From NCBI GenBank assembly GCA_965225625.1, contig CBDDBH010000016.1, positions 44,691 to 108,690 of the forward strand: DNA of 64,000 nucleotides. The letters are read 5' to 3'. The notes under the pieces were generated by a model. It made no database searches, was not told where the DNA came from, and saw nothing but the letters and a program-made list of their open reading frames with translations. Position 1 is the stretch's first letter, and the number at the start of each line of letters is the position of its first letter. Shown here in pieces: positions 45,079 to 55,246 of this stretch. Origin of the DNA: CBDDBH01 sp965225625 (lineage in GTDB: Bacteria; Pseudomonadota; Gammaproteobacteria; JADZEE01). The position numbers were made by a program, and so were the translations under genes.

Positions 45079-45113
45079 AGACTGAGATCGACGCATCGGG
45101 TATACTGTAAGGC

Positions 45114-46697
45114 ATGTCGAGTGTGCTGGGTCAGCTGCCCGATGACGTTGAAGCGCTGAAGACATTCATCGCTAATCAAGCGACAACACTGGCTGGTATA
45201 ACTGCTCGCAACGAGCAGTTGCAGCAAGAGAACCAGCACTACAAATCGCAAGTCATTGTCCTGCAAGAGCAGTTAAACATTGCATTGGCGAAGCGTTTTG
45301 CCTCGCGTAGCGAGCAGTTATCACCGGATCAAATCCGCTTGTTCGATGAAGCGGAATCGACAGCGTGCGCAGAGGCTGAGGTTGTCCCTGAAGAAAGCGT
45401 CGCGGTATCAGCGCATCTTCGCAAGAGGGGTGGTCGCAAGCCGTTACCCCAGCGTCTACCGCGCATCGAGGTGGTTCATGAACTGCCCGAGCACGAGCGT
45501 CGTTGCGAGCACGATGGTCGGTTACTCGCGGAGATAGGCGAGGTCGTTTCTGAGCAGCTGGATATTGTGCCGGCGAAGATCCAGGTGCTGCGTCATATCC
45601 GCAAACAATACGCGTGCGATTGCGGGCAGTGCATCAAGACGGCGCCGTTACCGGCGCAACCGATCCCCAAGAGTATGGCCTCGCCGGGCTTGCTGGCGCA
45701 CATTACAGTGTGCAAGTACGCCGATGCGTTACCGCTGTACCGTCAGGAGAGGATATCACAGCGCATCGGTGTGGATATCCCCCGAGCGACGCTGGCGAAT
45801 TGGATGATACGGGCGGGTCAGTTAGTGCAGCCGCTGATTAATCTCATGCGGGATCGTTTGCTCGACTATGACATTGTGCAGATGGATGAAACGCCGGTAC
45901 AGGTTTTGAGGGAAGCGGGTCGTCGGGCGCAATCGAAATCCTACTTGTGGGTGCAGCGCGGTGGTCCGCCGGATGGGCGGGTGATTTTGTATGACTACGA
46001 CCCCTCGAGAAGCGGCGCTGTTCCCCAACGCTTGCTGGCAGGCTACTCGGGCTATTTACAGACGGATGGGTATGAGGGCTACAACGCGGTGGTGGCGGGG
46101 AATGGACTTAAGCAGCTGGGTTGTATGGCCCATGCGCGTCGTCGCTTTGACGAGGCAGTGAAGGCGCAGGGTAAGCGCAAGCGACGCGGTAAGGCGTGGC
46201 GTGGGCTGTCGTTCATCCAGGCGTTGTACCGCGTTGAGAAACAGGCCCGGTCGATGACGCCACAACAACGCTATGCGTATAGGAACGTGCAGGCCAAGCC
46301 TATCCTGGACAAGCTGCGCAGCTGGCTAGATGACACACTATCCCAAGTGCCGCCGAAGGGTGCGGTGGGGAACGCGTTGCGTTATTTGCACGAACAATGG
46401 GACAAGCTCACGTGTTATCTGGATGACGGGCGCTTGGAGATCGACAACAATTTGTGCGAGAACGCGGTTCGTCCCTTTGTGATGGGTCGCAAGGCCTGGT
46501 TATTCAGCGACTCGGTGGCTGGGGTCAGCGCATCGGCGAATCTTTATTCCTTGATCGAGACCGCGAAGGCACACGGTTTAGAGCCCTATGCGTACTTGCG
46601 TGAGGTGTTTACGAAACTACCTGGCGCGACAACGGTAGAGGACATCGAGGCGCTGTCGCCGGGCACCATCAACATCGAGCACATCAATCCCCGCTGA
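45114..46697 (+). CDS. tnpC: IS66 transposase TnpC
   Basis: The 527-residue protein has an N-terminal leucine-rich coiled coil, a zinc-finger-like CxCxxC region (YACDCGQC) and the DDE domain: DETPVQVL, YLQTDGYEGY, and the late glutamate in EIDNNLCENAVRPF. Full length with no disruption. Confidence 0.95.
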   Translation: MSSVLGQLPDDVEALKTFIANQATTLAGITARNEQLQQENQHYKSQVIVLQEQLNIALAKRFASRSEQLSPDQIRLFDEAESTACAEAEVVPEESVAVSAHLRKRGGRKPLPQRLPRIEVVHELPEHERRCEHDGRLLAEIGEVVSEQLDIVPAKIQVLRHIRKQYACDCGQCIKTAPLPAQPIPKSMASPGLLAHITVCKYADALPLYRQERISQRIGVDIPRATLANWMIRAGQLVQPLINLMRDRLLDYDIVQMDETPVQVLREAGRRAQSKSYLWVQRGGPPDGRVILYDYDPSRSGAVPQRLLAGYSGYLQTDGYEGYNAVVAGNGLKQLGCMAHARRRFDEAVKAQGKRKRRGKAWRGLSFIQALYRVEKQARSMTPQQRYAYRNVQAKPILDKLRSWLDDTLSQVPPKGAVGNALRYLHEQWDKLTCYLDDGRLEIDNNLCENAVRPFVMGRKAWLFSDSVAGVSASANLYSLIETAKAHGLEPYAYLREVFTKLPGATTVEDIEALSPGTINIEHINPR

Positions 46698-46733
46698 GCA
46701 AGAGCGTTGTTCGCTTTGCGCTTACGTTCTTTC

Positions 46734-47052
46734 TCTGTAAATCTTCAGATTGTTCCACTGAATTAGCTTCCGTGTTACCAGCCTACCTTACAATCCCCGA
46801 GGTCTCTTATGCGCTTGATAACGGCCGGTCACCAGCAGAACGTCCCGGTTTGTATCCGTAACGAACGTTCGTCAAACATTCGTGACCTTAAGGAATCGTG
46901 TAGCATAGCGGCCCTATTCCTACGCGCTATCGCGTTTAACGAATTCGTCGGTATTATCGGCACCGAGGTTTTCTGCTTGTACCAAACGTTGACAGTTTGA
47001 CGTTAGCCAAGCGAACATGATTACGGCAAAAAGGTAATCTTAGGAGAAAAGC
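46734..47052. other. Intergenic region upstream of the FG-GAP/PKD gene
   Basis: About 320 bases with no convincing gene; a small open frame at 46809-47000 has no supporting features. A TTGACA at 46989 may be a -35 box, though no good -10 was found. TAGGAG lies just before ATG 47053. Confidence 0.4.
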
Positions 47053-49149
47053 ATGCGTTCGTTCGGTATCCACAGTCAAAAGTTCTGGTCGCGATTTACC
47101 GTGAGTATATCCAGTATGCTACTGGTCGTCAGCGCCAGCACTGCCGATCCCATTGGCCGTTTCGAGGACGTTAGACTACCTGGCCCGGGGCCGGACACAG
47201 ATTTCGGACTAAACATAGCGATGTCAGGAAACACTGTCATTACTGGTGCACCAGGATTCGATACTGGTGGATCAACCTTTGGCGCGGCATACGTTTTCTC
47301 CTTAGTAAACGGGAATTGGATTGTCGAAGGGATATTGACATCGAACTATGATATGGCGGGATTTGTGGCTATTGATGGCGATACTGCGGTGGTCAGCGTT
47401 CACGGAGTCCCTGCGTGTGGTGGTTGCGAAGCAGCGATGGTGTATATGCGCTCTAACGGAACTTGGGATTCGGGCACATTATTGATACCAACTGATTCCG
47501 CCGACTGGCAATACAGTAGCAGTGCCGTCGCGGTGCACGATAACGTTTTAGTAGTTGGACGTAACGTATTCATCCTATCCGACGGAGCTTGGTCCGGACT
47601 CACTAATTTGGCGCCTAGCGGTGGCATTTCTCGAATCGATGCGGCTGCGATACATGGAAACACGATTGCACTGTCCAACCCGGCCGAGAACTGCGGAAGC
47701 CTGACTTTGTGTGGAGTTGCATACATCTTTGGGAAAGTTAACGGTAGCTGGGTGGAGGAAATAAAGCTCGTCGCAGATGTACCGGCGCACCGAAGCTCGT
47801 TCGGGGTCAATGTTGCGACGGATGGCAACCGAGTAATCGTTAGTGCCAGAAACGACAGCCTATCCAATGACCCCGACGATGAAACAGTTCATGTATATGC
47901 GAAATCCGGTGGTGGTTGGGTTGAGGAAGTACAATTAAAGCCACCCTCTCCGGTGAAAGGGAGCGGTTTCGGGAAAGGCTTGGATGTGGACGGAGATACT
48001 ATCGTCGTTGGATCAGACGGAGGTCCTTGTTTCGATGGGTCCGCAAATTGCGGGAGGGCTTTCGTGTTCAAAAACGATGGAGGTAATTGGACTGAAGTTG
48101 AACGTTTGTACGGAAGTGACGGTGATGGAGACGTTGGCACAACGTTTGGCGCGGGGGCAGCAGTCGATCAGGGCTTGATAGCTGTCAGCTCTGATGGAGC
48201 GGTCTGTGAAAGCGATCCACAATCGATTTGTGGCGGCCTTTATATATTTCGGTCAAATGAGCCTCCGACTGCGGATGCTGGAGTTGATCAATCCATCCGA
48301 GCTGGGGACTTGGTAACTCTAGATGGGACTGCCTCATTCGACGACAACACCACGTCCGAGAACCTGCTTTACTCTTGGACCTTTTCTTCCATACCGGCAG
48401 GTAGCAACGCATCGTTGCTAGACGACGACACGGACAGTCCCGCATTCACCGTCGATTCGGCGGGCACCTACGTTGTTCGATTGGTGGTCACTGATGAGGG
48501 CGGGCTTAGCAGTCCCCCTGATGAGATAGAGGTTAGTAGCGACAATCTCGCTCCGACGTCTGATGCTGGTCTTGATCAACTGGTTTTAGTCGGTACCTCA
48601 GTCGTGCTCGACGGGTCAGCTAGCTCAGATCCGGAGACTGATCCTCTTACTTTTGTTTGGTCTATATCGACCGTACCTTCGGGAAGCGTATCGACATTGA
48701 GTGGCGCGGGCACCGTGTTCCCGACCTTTGTGCCGGATCTTCAGGGTTCTTACACGATAGACCTGACAGTTAGCGATTTCGTAGGCCAGGGCACGTCCGA
48801 CTCGGTACAGGTTACAGCAGCGAGTCCAGAGGACTATGCGGTCATCGTCATTGTAGATGCTTCGGATGTGGTGACAAATCTGAGTGGAAACGAGGTTACA
48901 AACCAGGGTAATCAGCAGGCGCTGCTAAATTTCCTCAGTCAAGTTGTCGTTGCGATTCAAGATGGTGACATAGCGACTGCAATACATAAGTTAGAGACGG
49001 CGATTAGTCGCACTGATGGTTGTGACTTACGAGGCGAAGCTGATGGAAATGGACCCGGTCGAGATTGGATCGCAGATGATCCGAACTGTGCGGTTCAGTT
49101 CGATATTTATGCGTTGCTTACTAATGCGCTGGCGGCGATTACACCGTAG
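47053..49149 (+). CDS. Secreted FG-GAP/beta-propeller and PKD-domain protein
   Basis: The 698-residue protein has a signal peptide (WSRFTVSISSMLLVVSASTA). About seven repeats follow of the pattern G-D/N-T-V-I-T/V-G-A-P...G-A-A-Y-V-F (about 45-400), as in FG-GAP-like beta-propellers. Two PKD domains come next (EPPTADAGVDQSIRAGD... and APTSDAGLDQLVLVGT...), then a C-terminal helical region with DGDIATAIHKLETAISRTDGC. A good Shine-Dalgarno sequence precedes ATG 47053. Such proteins are exported surface or extracellular proteins involved in adhesion or polymer binding; the ligand is unknown. It is intact within a region full of broken genes. Confidence 0.82.
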   Translation: MRSFGIHSQKFWSRFTVSISSMLLVVSASTADPIGRFEDVRLPGPGPDTDFGLNIAMSGNTVITGAPGFDTGGSTFGAAYVFSLVNGNWIVEGILTSNYDMAGFVAIDGDTAVVSVHGVPACGGCEAAMVYMRSNGTWDSGTLLIPTDSADWQYSSSAVAVHDNVLVVGRNVFILSDGAWSGLTNLAPSGGISRIDAAAIHGNTIALSNPAENCGSLTLCGVAYIFGKVNGSWVEEIKLVADVPAHRSSFGVNVATDGNRVIVSARNDSLSNDPDDETVHVYAKSGGGWVEEVQLKPPSPVKGSGFGKGLDVDGDTIVVGSDGGPCFDGSANCGRAFVFKNDGGNWTEVERLYGSDGDGDVGTTFGAGAAVDQGLIAVSSDGAVCESDPQSICGGLYIFRSNEPPTADAGVDQSIRAGDLVTLDGTASFDDNTTSENLLYSWTFSSIPAGSNASLLDDDTDSPAFTVDSAGTYVVRLVVTDEGGLSSPPDEIEVSSDNLAPTSDAGLDQLVLVGTSVVLDGSASSDPETDPLTFVWSISTVPSGSVSTLSGAGTVFPTFVPDLQGSYTIDLTVSDFVGQGTSDSVQVTAASPEDYAVIVIVDASDVVTNLSGNEVTNQGNQQALLNFLSQVVVAIQDGDIATAIHKLETAISRTDGCDLRGEADGNGPGRDWIADDPNCAVQFDIYALLTNALAAITP

Positions 49150-49165
49150 ATAACAAGTAGAGTGG

Positions 49166-49208
49166 GACCCGCGAGGTACTTCAACAACTGGCGGGTCTTA
49201 CTATTTTC
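49166..49208 (+). terminator. Hairpin after the FG-GAP/PKD gene
   Basis: GACCCGC (49166-49172) pairs with GCGGGTC (49191-49197), followed by TTACTATTTT. A moderate terminator. Confidence 0.6.
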
Positions 49209-49302
49209 GGAATACCGTGAGGAGCATTTCTTCGCGTCAGCGCGGAACATTCGCAAGTGTGAACGCCGCTAAAATAATGAATAGGTTTCACGGGTGTACC
49301 TC

Positions 49303-49860
49303 CTACTGCTGCGCCGGTCGAAACCCAGCCGTCACCGCTTCATCCGCAGTCTGAAAACACCTGTCACCTTCATCAGATTTCAATCGAACCTTCGCATGAT
49401 CTCGCCAGCCATTCACATGGTAAATCTTATCCCCTTTCCGATTCACGTTTCCCTTCACCGGACAATCAATATCAGGCAATTCATTACCCACTAATCGTAC
49501 ACCTCGACGCCAATCCCATAGCGGTACAAATTGGCTATTCCAGATCCCTTTCCTGCCTGCCTTAGCCTTCTCTTCATTAGCAACATATTTATCACTGTAC
49601 CGCCTGTAGGCGAGCGCCACGCCATGATCAACCATGACCGCTGCAACGGTCTTACCTATCTATAAAACACGTCCCTAAAGCACTCTCGTAGCGATCACGG
49701 TCTGTCCAGATACACCGAATATCAACGCTACCTATGAGTTGCTTCAATACCTTCGCCGCCGCCTTCCCGCAAGCCCAATCATTACCTTGATAGAAACACA
49801 TCTGCTTCCCTTCTGGCGCATCTATTCCATGTAGGCGTACTACGTTCCGGACCTATCGAG
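49303..49860 (-). pseudogene. Thermonuclease (SNase-like) gene, 5'-truncated and frameshifted
   Basis: Reading leftward, the first part gives VRLHGIDAPEGKQMCFYQGNDWACGKAA, the Staphylococcal-nuclease core. The second part, in another frame from about 49660, gives GKTVAAVMVDHGVALAYRRYS, KGIWNSQFVPLWDWRR and a C-terminal CPVKGNVNRKGDKIYHV domain common in proteobacterial SNase proteins. The N-terminal signal and first strands are absent. The gene is broken by at least one frameshift near 49660-49680 and by truncation near 49860. Confidence 0.75.
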
Positions 49861-49922
49861 ATACGCTCCGTGACTTCAAACTCCCCCTGATAGCGGTTGT
49901 CGGGACAATTGTCATTTGGTTC

Positions 49923-50240
49923 ATGTTTTTCACCAGCCCACCGCCGGTGAACGAACTGCGCGATGAAGCTGGGGCCTTTCGCCCTCAGTACATCGCGGAG
50001 GCGTTCAGCCAGTGGGATGGCTCTCATAAACGGCTGACGCAACGCATCAAGAGCACCATGAACAACCCCGGTAGTTACGAGCACATCGACACAGAGTATA
50101 GCGATCAGGGTGAATTCTTAATCGTCCGAACCAAGTTCCGAGGAACGAATGCGTTCGGCGGGAAAATCATGAATTGTGCGACCGCTAAGGTGGGTGTCGG
50201 TGGAAACGTGTTAAGAGTAATTTCCCAAGGCCTATGTTAG
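49923..50240 (+). CDS. Hypothetical small protein, possibly membrane-anchored
   Basis: The 105-residue frame contains RRIKSTMNNPGSYEHIDTEY-like sequence and a conserved-looking strand block (LIVRTKFRGTNAFGGKIMNCATAKV) seen in small uncharacterised bacterial and phage proteins. Upstream of ATG 49923 the frame stays open and encodes a TM-like segment (LPLIAVVGTIVIWFMFF), so the true start may be earlier or lost at the junction with the broken nuclease gene. Function unknown. Confidence 0.5.
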   Translation: MFFTSPPPVNELRDEAGAFRPQYIAEAFSQWDGSHKRLTQRIKSTMNNPGSYEHIDTEYSDQGEFLIVRTKFRGTNAFGGKIMNCATAKVGVGGNVLRVISQGLC

Positions 50241-50323
50241 GCGGCGCCCCTCGCAATACGGGTCACCGTCCCCGACGTTAGCTTCATCCGTCCGGTGGGT
50301 TCAGAGCGGTTTGTTAAACAAAA

Positions 50324-50339
50324 TTGCACTTGAGTGTAC
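50324..50339. promoter_or_regulatory. Palindrome copy 4, degenerate
   Basis: TTGCACTTGAGTGTAC, preceded by GGTTTGTTAAAC as at copies 2 and 3. Located 84 nt after the small gene and about 100 nt before the IS630 end. Confidence 0.6.
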
Positions 50340-50445
50340 CTCATTAAATGCAGACCGATGCGATAAAACAGATCGACCCGTGGCCACCTCCGCGTGTACA
50401 AAGGATCCCTTTTCTGGCGAGATACGGTCAGCGTGTCTACACTTA

Positions 50446-51547
50446 CTCATTAGTCGATAAGTAAGGCGACATTGATGGAACTTTCTGAAAGGGTGCCGAT
50501 CGGATCGGATATGAAACGAGACGGGCGCACGCTTGACCACGCGACCTTGGAGACCATTCGTCTGATGGCGATCGAGCGGGTACGCGAAAGTGAGTCGCCG
50601 GTGACCGTGATCGCGTCATATGGCTTCAATCGCACGACGATTTACAAGTGGATCAAAGCGGCGATGCAGCCAGGTGTTGGTATCAGAGCACTACGCTCGA
50701 CGAAGGCCACGGGGCGACCGCGAACACTGACCCCGGCGCAAGAGCAACAGGTGTTCCGCTGGGTCAACGGCCGCGACCCGCGACAGTATGGGCTGGACTT
50801 CGGTTTGTGGACGCGCACGGTAGTGGCCGAGCTGATTGCGCAGAAGTTCGGGGTGAGGGTGGGTGTGACGGCGGTCGGTGAGTTGTTGGCGAAACTGGGC
50901 TTGACGCCGCAGAAGCCACTGCAACGAGCGTATCAGCGAGACCCCGAGGCCATCGAGCGCTGGCAGCGTGAGACGTTCCCAGCCATTGCTCGTCAGGCGC
51001 GGGCCCAGGGGGCGGAGGTGTTCTTCTGGGATGAGTCGGGGTTTCGTGCCGATACGGTGCACGGCAAGACCTGGGGTGTGCGTGGTCAGACCCCGGTCGT
51101 GCATCGACCGGGACAGCGCCAATCGATCAGTGCGGCGTCGGCAGTCAACGCCAACGGCGCGTTCTGGTTTTGTACCTATACCGGCGCACTCAAGGCGGAG
51201 CTGTTTGTTGTGCTGCTGCGCAAGTTGATGCGGGGTCGCAGGAAGCCGGTGCATCTCGTACTCGACAGTCTGCCGGCGCACAAGACCGCGTCTGTACGCG
51301 ACTACGTCGCCTCGACCAAAGGGCCGACTGTCGCTGCACTTCCTCCCCGGCTATGCGCCCGACTTGAACCCGGATGAACTGGTGTGGAGTCATGTCAAGC
51401 GCACCGGGACCGCGCGACGTCCGTTGCAAAAAGGCGAGCAATTACGCGACAAAATCGAGGCGCAGCTTACCGCGCTCAAGCGAATGCCTCATCTCGTCCG
51501 TTCATTCTTCCTTGCCCCTTCTGTCGCCTATATTGGCGACTGCTGAG
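50446..51547 (+). mobile_element. IS630-family insertion sequence
   Basis: The ends are imperfect inverted repeats (CTCATTAGTCG and, on the complement, CTCAGCAGTCG), each next to a TA dinucleotide (50444-50445 and 51548-51549), as expected for TA-targeting IS630. It contains one frameshifted transposase gene. Confidence 0.75.
50472..51546 (+). pseudogene. IS630-family transposase, frameshifted
   Basis: The first 290 codons include an N-terminal helix-turn-helix (VTVIASYGFNRTTIYKWIK) and the DDE motifs FFWDESGFR and LVLDSLPAHK. The last motif, LPGYAPDLNPDELVW, is in the +1 frame, after a shift near 51330. Programmed frameshifting is known in some insertion sequences, but no classical slippery heptamer is in the right phase. 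I therefore call it a probable inactivation. Confidence 0.85.
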
Positions 51548-51572
51548 TAATCTATGCGTGTAAGGCAATAAT

Positions 51573-51979
51573 ATGTCCGTCGTTATCTTGCAGTTCTCTG
51601 TGGCATTTTGCTCTGCGGTTGTGTATCACAAACCGCGAAACACGTTGAATCTCCAACCGTCAGGAAAGGACATCGATTCCCGCTCTAGTGGCCAGGGTCG
51701 GATCACAAGTTTCAAAAGACGGAATATGCCTGCGAGACGTTCTATTACGGATTGGCTTGAACGCTGACGCCTATCTATACATCAAGCGGATGTCTGAACG
51801 AACCGTTCAACCAACCTAACGGGATTGAACTCGAAATGCTTCGTGAAAACAGGGTATCCTTACTTCAGTGGCCTGAATCTGATTGCGGTGCATTTAAGTA
51901 CCATCTTGATTTGAACCCCGAATCTCTAGCAGACAGTCACGTACGAGCGTATTGGTTAACCCTGGGTGACATAAACTAA
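51573..51979 (+). pseudogene. Decayed lipoprotein-like gene
   Basis: In pieces and different frames one reads RRYLAVLCGILLCGCVSQTA (a lipobox LCGC signal), HKFQKTEYACETFYYGLA, and finally NGIELEMLRENRVSLLQWPE...YWLTLGDIN with a stop at 51977-51979. No intact frame joins them. The order fits a small lipoprotein of about 130 residues, now broken. Confidence 0.4.
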
Positions 51980-52001
51980 CTAGCACAATAAACGTACTCC
52001 A

Positions 52002-53801
52002 ATGCAACTTGCCAAAGCACAAATTCGCAATTACAAGAGCATTCATAATTCAGATTGGTTTACTTTGTCGCCTGGATTCAATGTTTTTCTAGGCACGAAC
52101 AATGCCGGCAAAACAGCCGTCGCCGAAGCACTCAGCCTTAACTTTGGTAACAAGCTTCACCGAAGTCCAAAAACTGCCCCATCCACAGATACTGTTTTAA
52201 GGGGAAAATCGGAGGTTTTTGTATCTTTTTCATTGGAACAAAACGAGCTGCTTGAGTACCTTCTGTCTACAAATAACAAGTTTCATCTTCCGTGCGGAGA
52301 TTTCAGCGATGGCAATGCCGCAGTAGAGAACTTCAAACGACAAACGGCAGGTACTAATGTCATAAATTGCAAATTCGAGGGCGATGGTAACTGTGTTGAA
52401 TCGGAACATAAGGAATATTCTCAGCCGCCTAACAATGAACAGCTAGGAGCAGTTGTTTCGATCTCGCGTGACGCAAATATCGAATTAACCTTTCGTCACA
52501 AGCAGAACATCAAATATACATCCGGATTTGCGTTCGCTCTAACTGGAAAACTAACGGAACAGCTATATTTATTTAACGCAGAACGTCTGAATGTCGCGGA
52601 GTTTGAGATCGGAACAAATCCAATTCTTAATGTGGACGCATCAAACTTGGCGCAGGTCTTACATCTGCTACAAGCAGAGAATCCCAGTCAATACGACCGG
52701 CTTAACGCATTAATCGAAACCGTGTTCCCAGATGTTCGGCAAATTACTGTTCCGCCGATTTCGAAAACTAGAACGAAGGTATTAGTGTGGCCTGTTCCGG
52801 TAAGCACAGAGAGAAAAGACTTGGCAGTTTCGCTTTCTGAAAGCGGAACTGGCATCGGCCAAGTGTTGGCTATCTTATATGTGGTCTTGACAGCGATTCG
52901 ACCGAAAATCATTATTATCGACGAGCCACAGAGTTTTTTGCATCCAGGTGCAGTCAGGAAATTGTTTTCTATCTTACAGAGCGAGTTCCCTCAGCATCAA
53001 TATTTGATTACGACCCACTCTCCACTTGTGCTAGCGGTTTGCCGTCCTCGCACGGTTGTGGTTTTGCGCAAACAGCAGAACGAAACTGTTTTTTCATCGC
53101 TCGCTTTGAGCGACGTTGATAATCTACGCAATGTGTTGGCGGAGGTTGGTGCTCGAATGTCCGATGTTTTCGGCGCTGACAACATACTCTGGGTGGAAGG
53201 TCGGACTGAAGAGCAATGTTTCCCACAAATCCTTGAAGGAGTCGCCGGACGATCCCTGTTCGGTACTGTAATAGTAGGGATCGTGCAGACGGGTGATTTC
53301 AAGGGAAAACAAGTGGGCACCATCCTAGAAATCTACAGTCAGTTGAGTAGTTCGGGCGCCTTGCGGCCTCCGACCCTTGGATTTTTGTTCGACGGCGAGC
53401 ATGAGTCGCCACCCCACGGAGAGGAATTGCAAAGACGTCTCGGCGATCAGCTCCATTTTTTAGGAAGACGCATGTATGAAAACTATTTGCTCAACGCCGC
53501 TGCGATCACAGCAATAGCTAACTCAATAGAAAATTTTAGTGAAGAAAAACTCAAGGAAACGGCTGTCAGAGAGAAGTTGACCGAAATGTTGGCAGCAAGG
53601 GAACTTTCTCAAGTTGACGGAGCATCGATATTGTCGGAACTGTTTCTTAGTTTATCAGAGACCACAGTCGAATATGACAAGGTTCGGCACGGGACGTTGC
53701 TTACGCAATGGATAATTGAGAACGACCCCGATGCACTGGAGGAGGTCGTTGCTCTCTTGGTAAGAATATTGGACCAGGCTACGAAAGAAGCATCAACTTA
53801 A
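52002..53801 (+). CDS. OLD-family ATPase-TOPRIM nuclease
   Basis: The 599-residue protein has an ABC-type ATPase with Walker A GTNNAGKT (31-38), signature-like LSESGTGIGQ, Walker B IIIIDEPQSF (about 303-312) and a TTHSPLVL H-loop. A C-terminal TOPRIM domain follows, with ILWVEGRTEEQ and GFLFDGEHE acidic residues. OLD nucleases such as P2 Old and GajA of Gabija act in phage exclusion. No GajB-type helicase follows, so it fits a stand-alone class 1 OLD. It is next to a broken zinc-ribbon gene. In a phage-satellite-like element it is a likely anti-phage cargo gene, but this is inferred. Confidence 0.88.
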   Translation: MQLAKAQIRNYKSIHNSDWFTLSPGFNVFLGTNNAGKTAVAEALSLNFGNKLHRSPKTAPSTDTVLRGKSEVFVSFSLEQNELLEYLLSTNNKFHLPCGDFSDGNAAVENFKRQTAGTNVINCKFEGDGNCVESEHKEYSQPPNNEQLGAVVSISRDANIELTFRHKQNIKYTSGFAFALTGKLTEQLYLFNAERLNVAEFEIGTNPILNVDASNLAQVLHLLQAENPSQYDRLNALIETVFPDVRQITVPPISKTRTKVLVWPVPVSTERKDLAVSLSESGTGIGQVLAILYVVLTAIRPKIIIIDEPQSFLHPGAVRKLFSILQSEFPQHQYLITTHSPLVLAVCRPRTVVVLRKQQNETVFSSLALSDVDNLRNVLAEVGARMSDVFGADNILWVEGRTEEQCFPQILEGVAGRSLFGTVIVGIVQTGDFKGKQVGTILEIYSQLSSSGALRPPTLGFLFDGEHESPPHGEELQRRLGDQLHFLGRRMYENYLLNAAAITAIANSIENFSEEKLKETAVREKLTEMLAARELSQVDGASILSELFLSLSETTVEYDKVRHGTLLTQWIIENDPDALEEVVALLVRILDQATKEAST

Positions 53802-53865
53802 TGGCTGGCTTCGAATCTATTGATGTTCCCTTCTGACAGAGCAAAACATCGAGCAAGACCTTGAG

Positions 53866-54833
53866 ATGTCTTTTAAATTCAAGAACGTTCAAATGCTGGG
53901 AAACAGCATCGAAGTCTCTATTCCGACCAATGACGAGGGGTTTCATGGGTCGAGAATGTCCAGCAGCAGACTGCGAAGGCTATTTCAAGGTCAAACCTGG
54001 AATCGGACTTAGCGGACCTGACCTTCAATGCCACTGCCCATATTGTGGTCACTCGGATATACCCGACAGTTTTTGGACCAAGGAGCAGGTGGAGTATGCC
54101 AAATCCATCGCTCTGCGCGAGGTCGCGGATGCCATCAGCGCTGATCTAAAATCTCTTGAGTTCGATATCAAACCAAAAGGGCACTTCGGAATTGGGGTCA
54201 GCGCGAAGCTTCAGCGTGGACAACCCGTGCCGATTCGACACTACCGTGAGCAGACGTTAGAGACCAATGTTACGTGTCATCATTGTTCACTGGAGTATGC
54301 CGTTTTCGGGGTCTTTGGATTTTGTCCGCACTGCAAAGAACACAATTCGCTTACTATTCTCGATGGGAACTTCGAGCTGATCGCTAAGCAGTTGGAATTG
54401 GCCACCACGCTTAGTGATTCGAATTTAGAACGCCACCTTATTGAGGACGCACTCGAAAATTGCGTTTCCGCATTTGACGCTTTCGCCCGCGAAGCGGTAA
54501 GAATTCGCTCCTCCGTAAGTGCTAATCCGTCCCAATCACATGCGATTTCGTTTCAAAATCTCCCGCTTGCAGTTAGCCGACTCCAATCGTTGTTCGGGGT
54601 CGATTTAAAGGCCGTTACGAATCGGAACGATTGGAATATCGCTCACTGTAGCTTCATGAAAAGACACCTCTCATCGGGCTGGAGTCATTGACCAAAAGTA
54701 TTTGGATGAAACTGGTGAACCGCAGGAACTGCTTGGCCGTCGAGTCTCCGTAAAAGCATCGGATGTGAAGATGCTAGTTCCAGTGTTAAGCGGTATTGCC
54801 ACAACCCTAATTACCTTGCTTCCGCCACCCTAA
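53866..54833 (+). pseudogene. Zinc-ribbon protein gene with two frameshifts
   Basis: ATG 53866 opens MSFKFKNVQMLGNSIEVSIP. After a shift near 53942 the protein goes on as MGRECPAADCEGYFKV, with LQCHCPYCGH and then TCHHCSLEY...FCPHCKEHN, i.e. four zinc-binding cysteine pairs. A helical C-terminal part follows with HLIEDALENCVSAFDAFAREAVR. A second shift near 54667 leads to HRAGVIDQKYLDETGEPQELLG and the stop at 54831-54833. The central frame alone (53945-54691, 248 residues) could give a shortened protein. Co-orientation and closeness suggest it worked with the OLD nuclease. Function unknown. Confidence 0.65.
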
Positions 54834-55129
54834 AAAGTCGGATGGCTAATGACACGTACAATGTCGCTAGACGCCTCTACATCACAAATAGGTAAAGGGT
54901 TTCCCGAACCACCTCCACTTGCCCCACCACGAAGACCGTTCCGAGGATGAACATCGCCGATCTAACCTTGGTTTTCTTTATGAACACCGACTCGCGATTG
55001 ATCAAGACGAGCAAAAGGCATTCGAACTAGATTTGGAGGATGCCCGTCGAGAGTCGATAGTTCGAGCGGGGCGGATATTCTGACCAGGGCTGTTGTAGAC
55101 CGTGCCGCAGTAAGCTAAGTCGAACTTAG

Positions 55130-55145
55130 GTGCACTCAAGTGCAC
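55130..55145. promoter_or_regulatory. Palindrome copy 5 (complement orientation)
   Basis: GTGCACTCAAGTGCAC, preceded by AGTCGAAC. Stands between the OLD/zinc-ribbon module and the hypothetical pair. Confidence 0.75.
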
Positions 55146-55246
55146 CTCCCACTAGCTTTGACGCAATTCGGTTCTAAAACGACATCCCGTTAACGGTAGT
55201 AAGTAAGCCTCTGAACAATTTCTCCGGAAGTATTGAATATCTAAAC

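Larger units (their letters stand above)
44333..46725 (+). mobile_element. Complete IS66-family insertion sequence
   Basis: 2393 bp with terminal inverted repeats starting GTAAGCGCAA (left) and GTAAGCGCAA on the complement (right). It is flanked by a perfect 8-bp target duplication, GTTCTTTC, at 44325-44332 and 46726-46733. It carries the standard three genes tnpA, tnpB and tnpC. All are open, so it is probably a recent and possibly active insertion. Confidence 0.95.

Noticed and set aside
46056..46268. Minus-strand frames inside IS66 tnpC
   Set aside because: Shadows of the transposase reading frame with no independent support.
46809..47000. 63-codon frame before the FG-GAP/PKD gene
   Set aside because: No Shine-Dalgarno sequence, no domain and no likely composition; treated as noncoding.
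50472..51546. Programmed frameshifting in the IS630 transposase
   Set aside because: AAAGGGC is present near the switch, but it is not in the codon phase needed for a -1 slip, and the observed change is +1.
52002..53801. Complete Gabija system
   Set aside because: The OLD-type protein resembles GajA, but no UvrD-like GajB gene follows; the rep helicase is 39 kb away and chromosomal.
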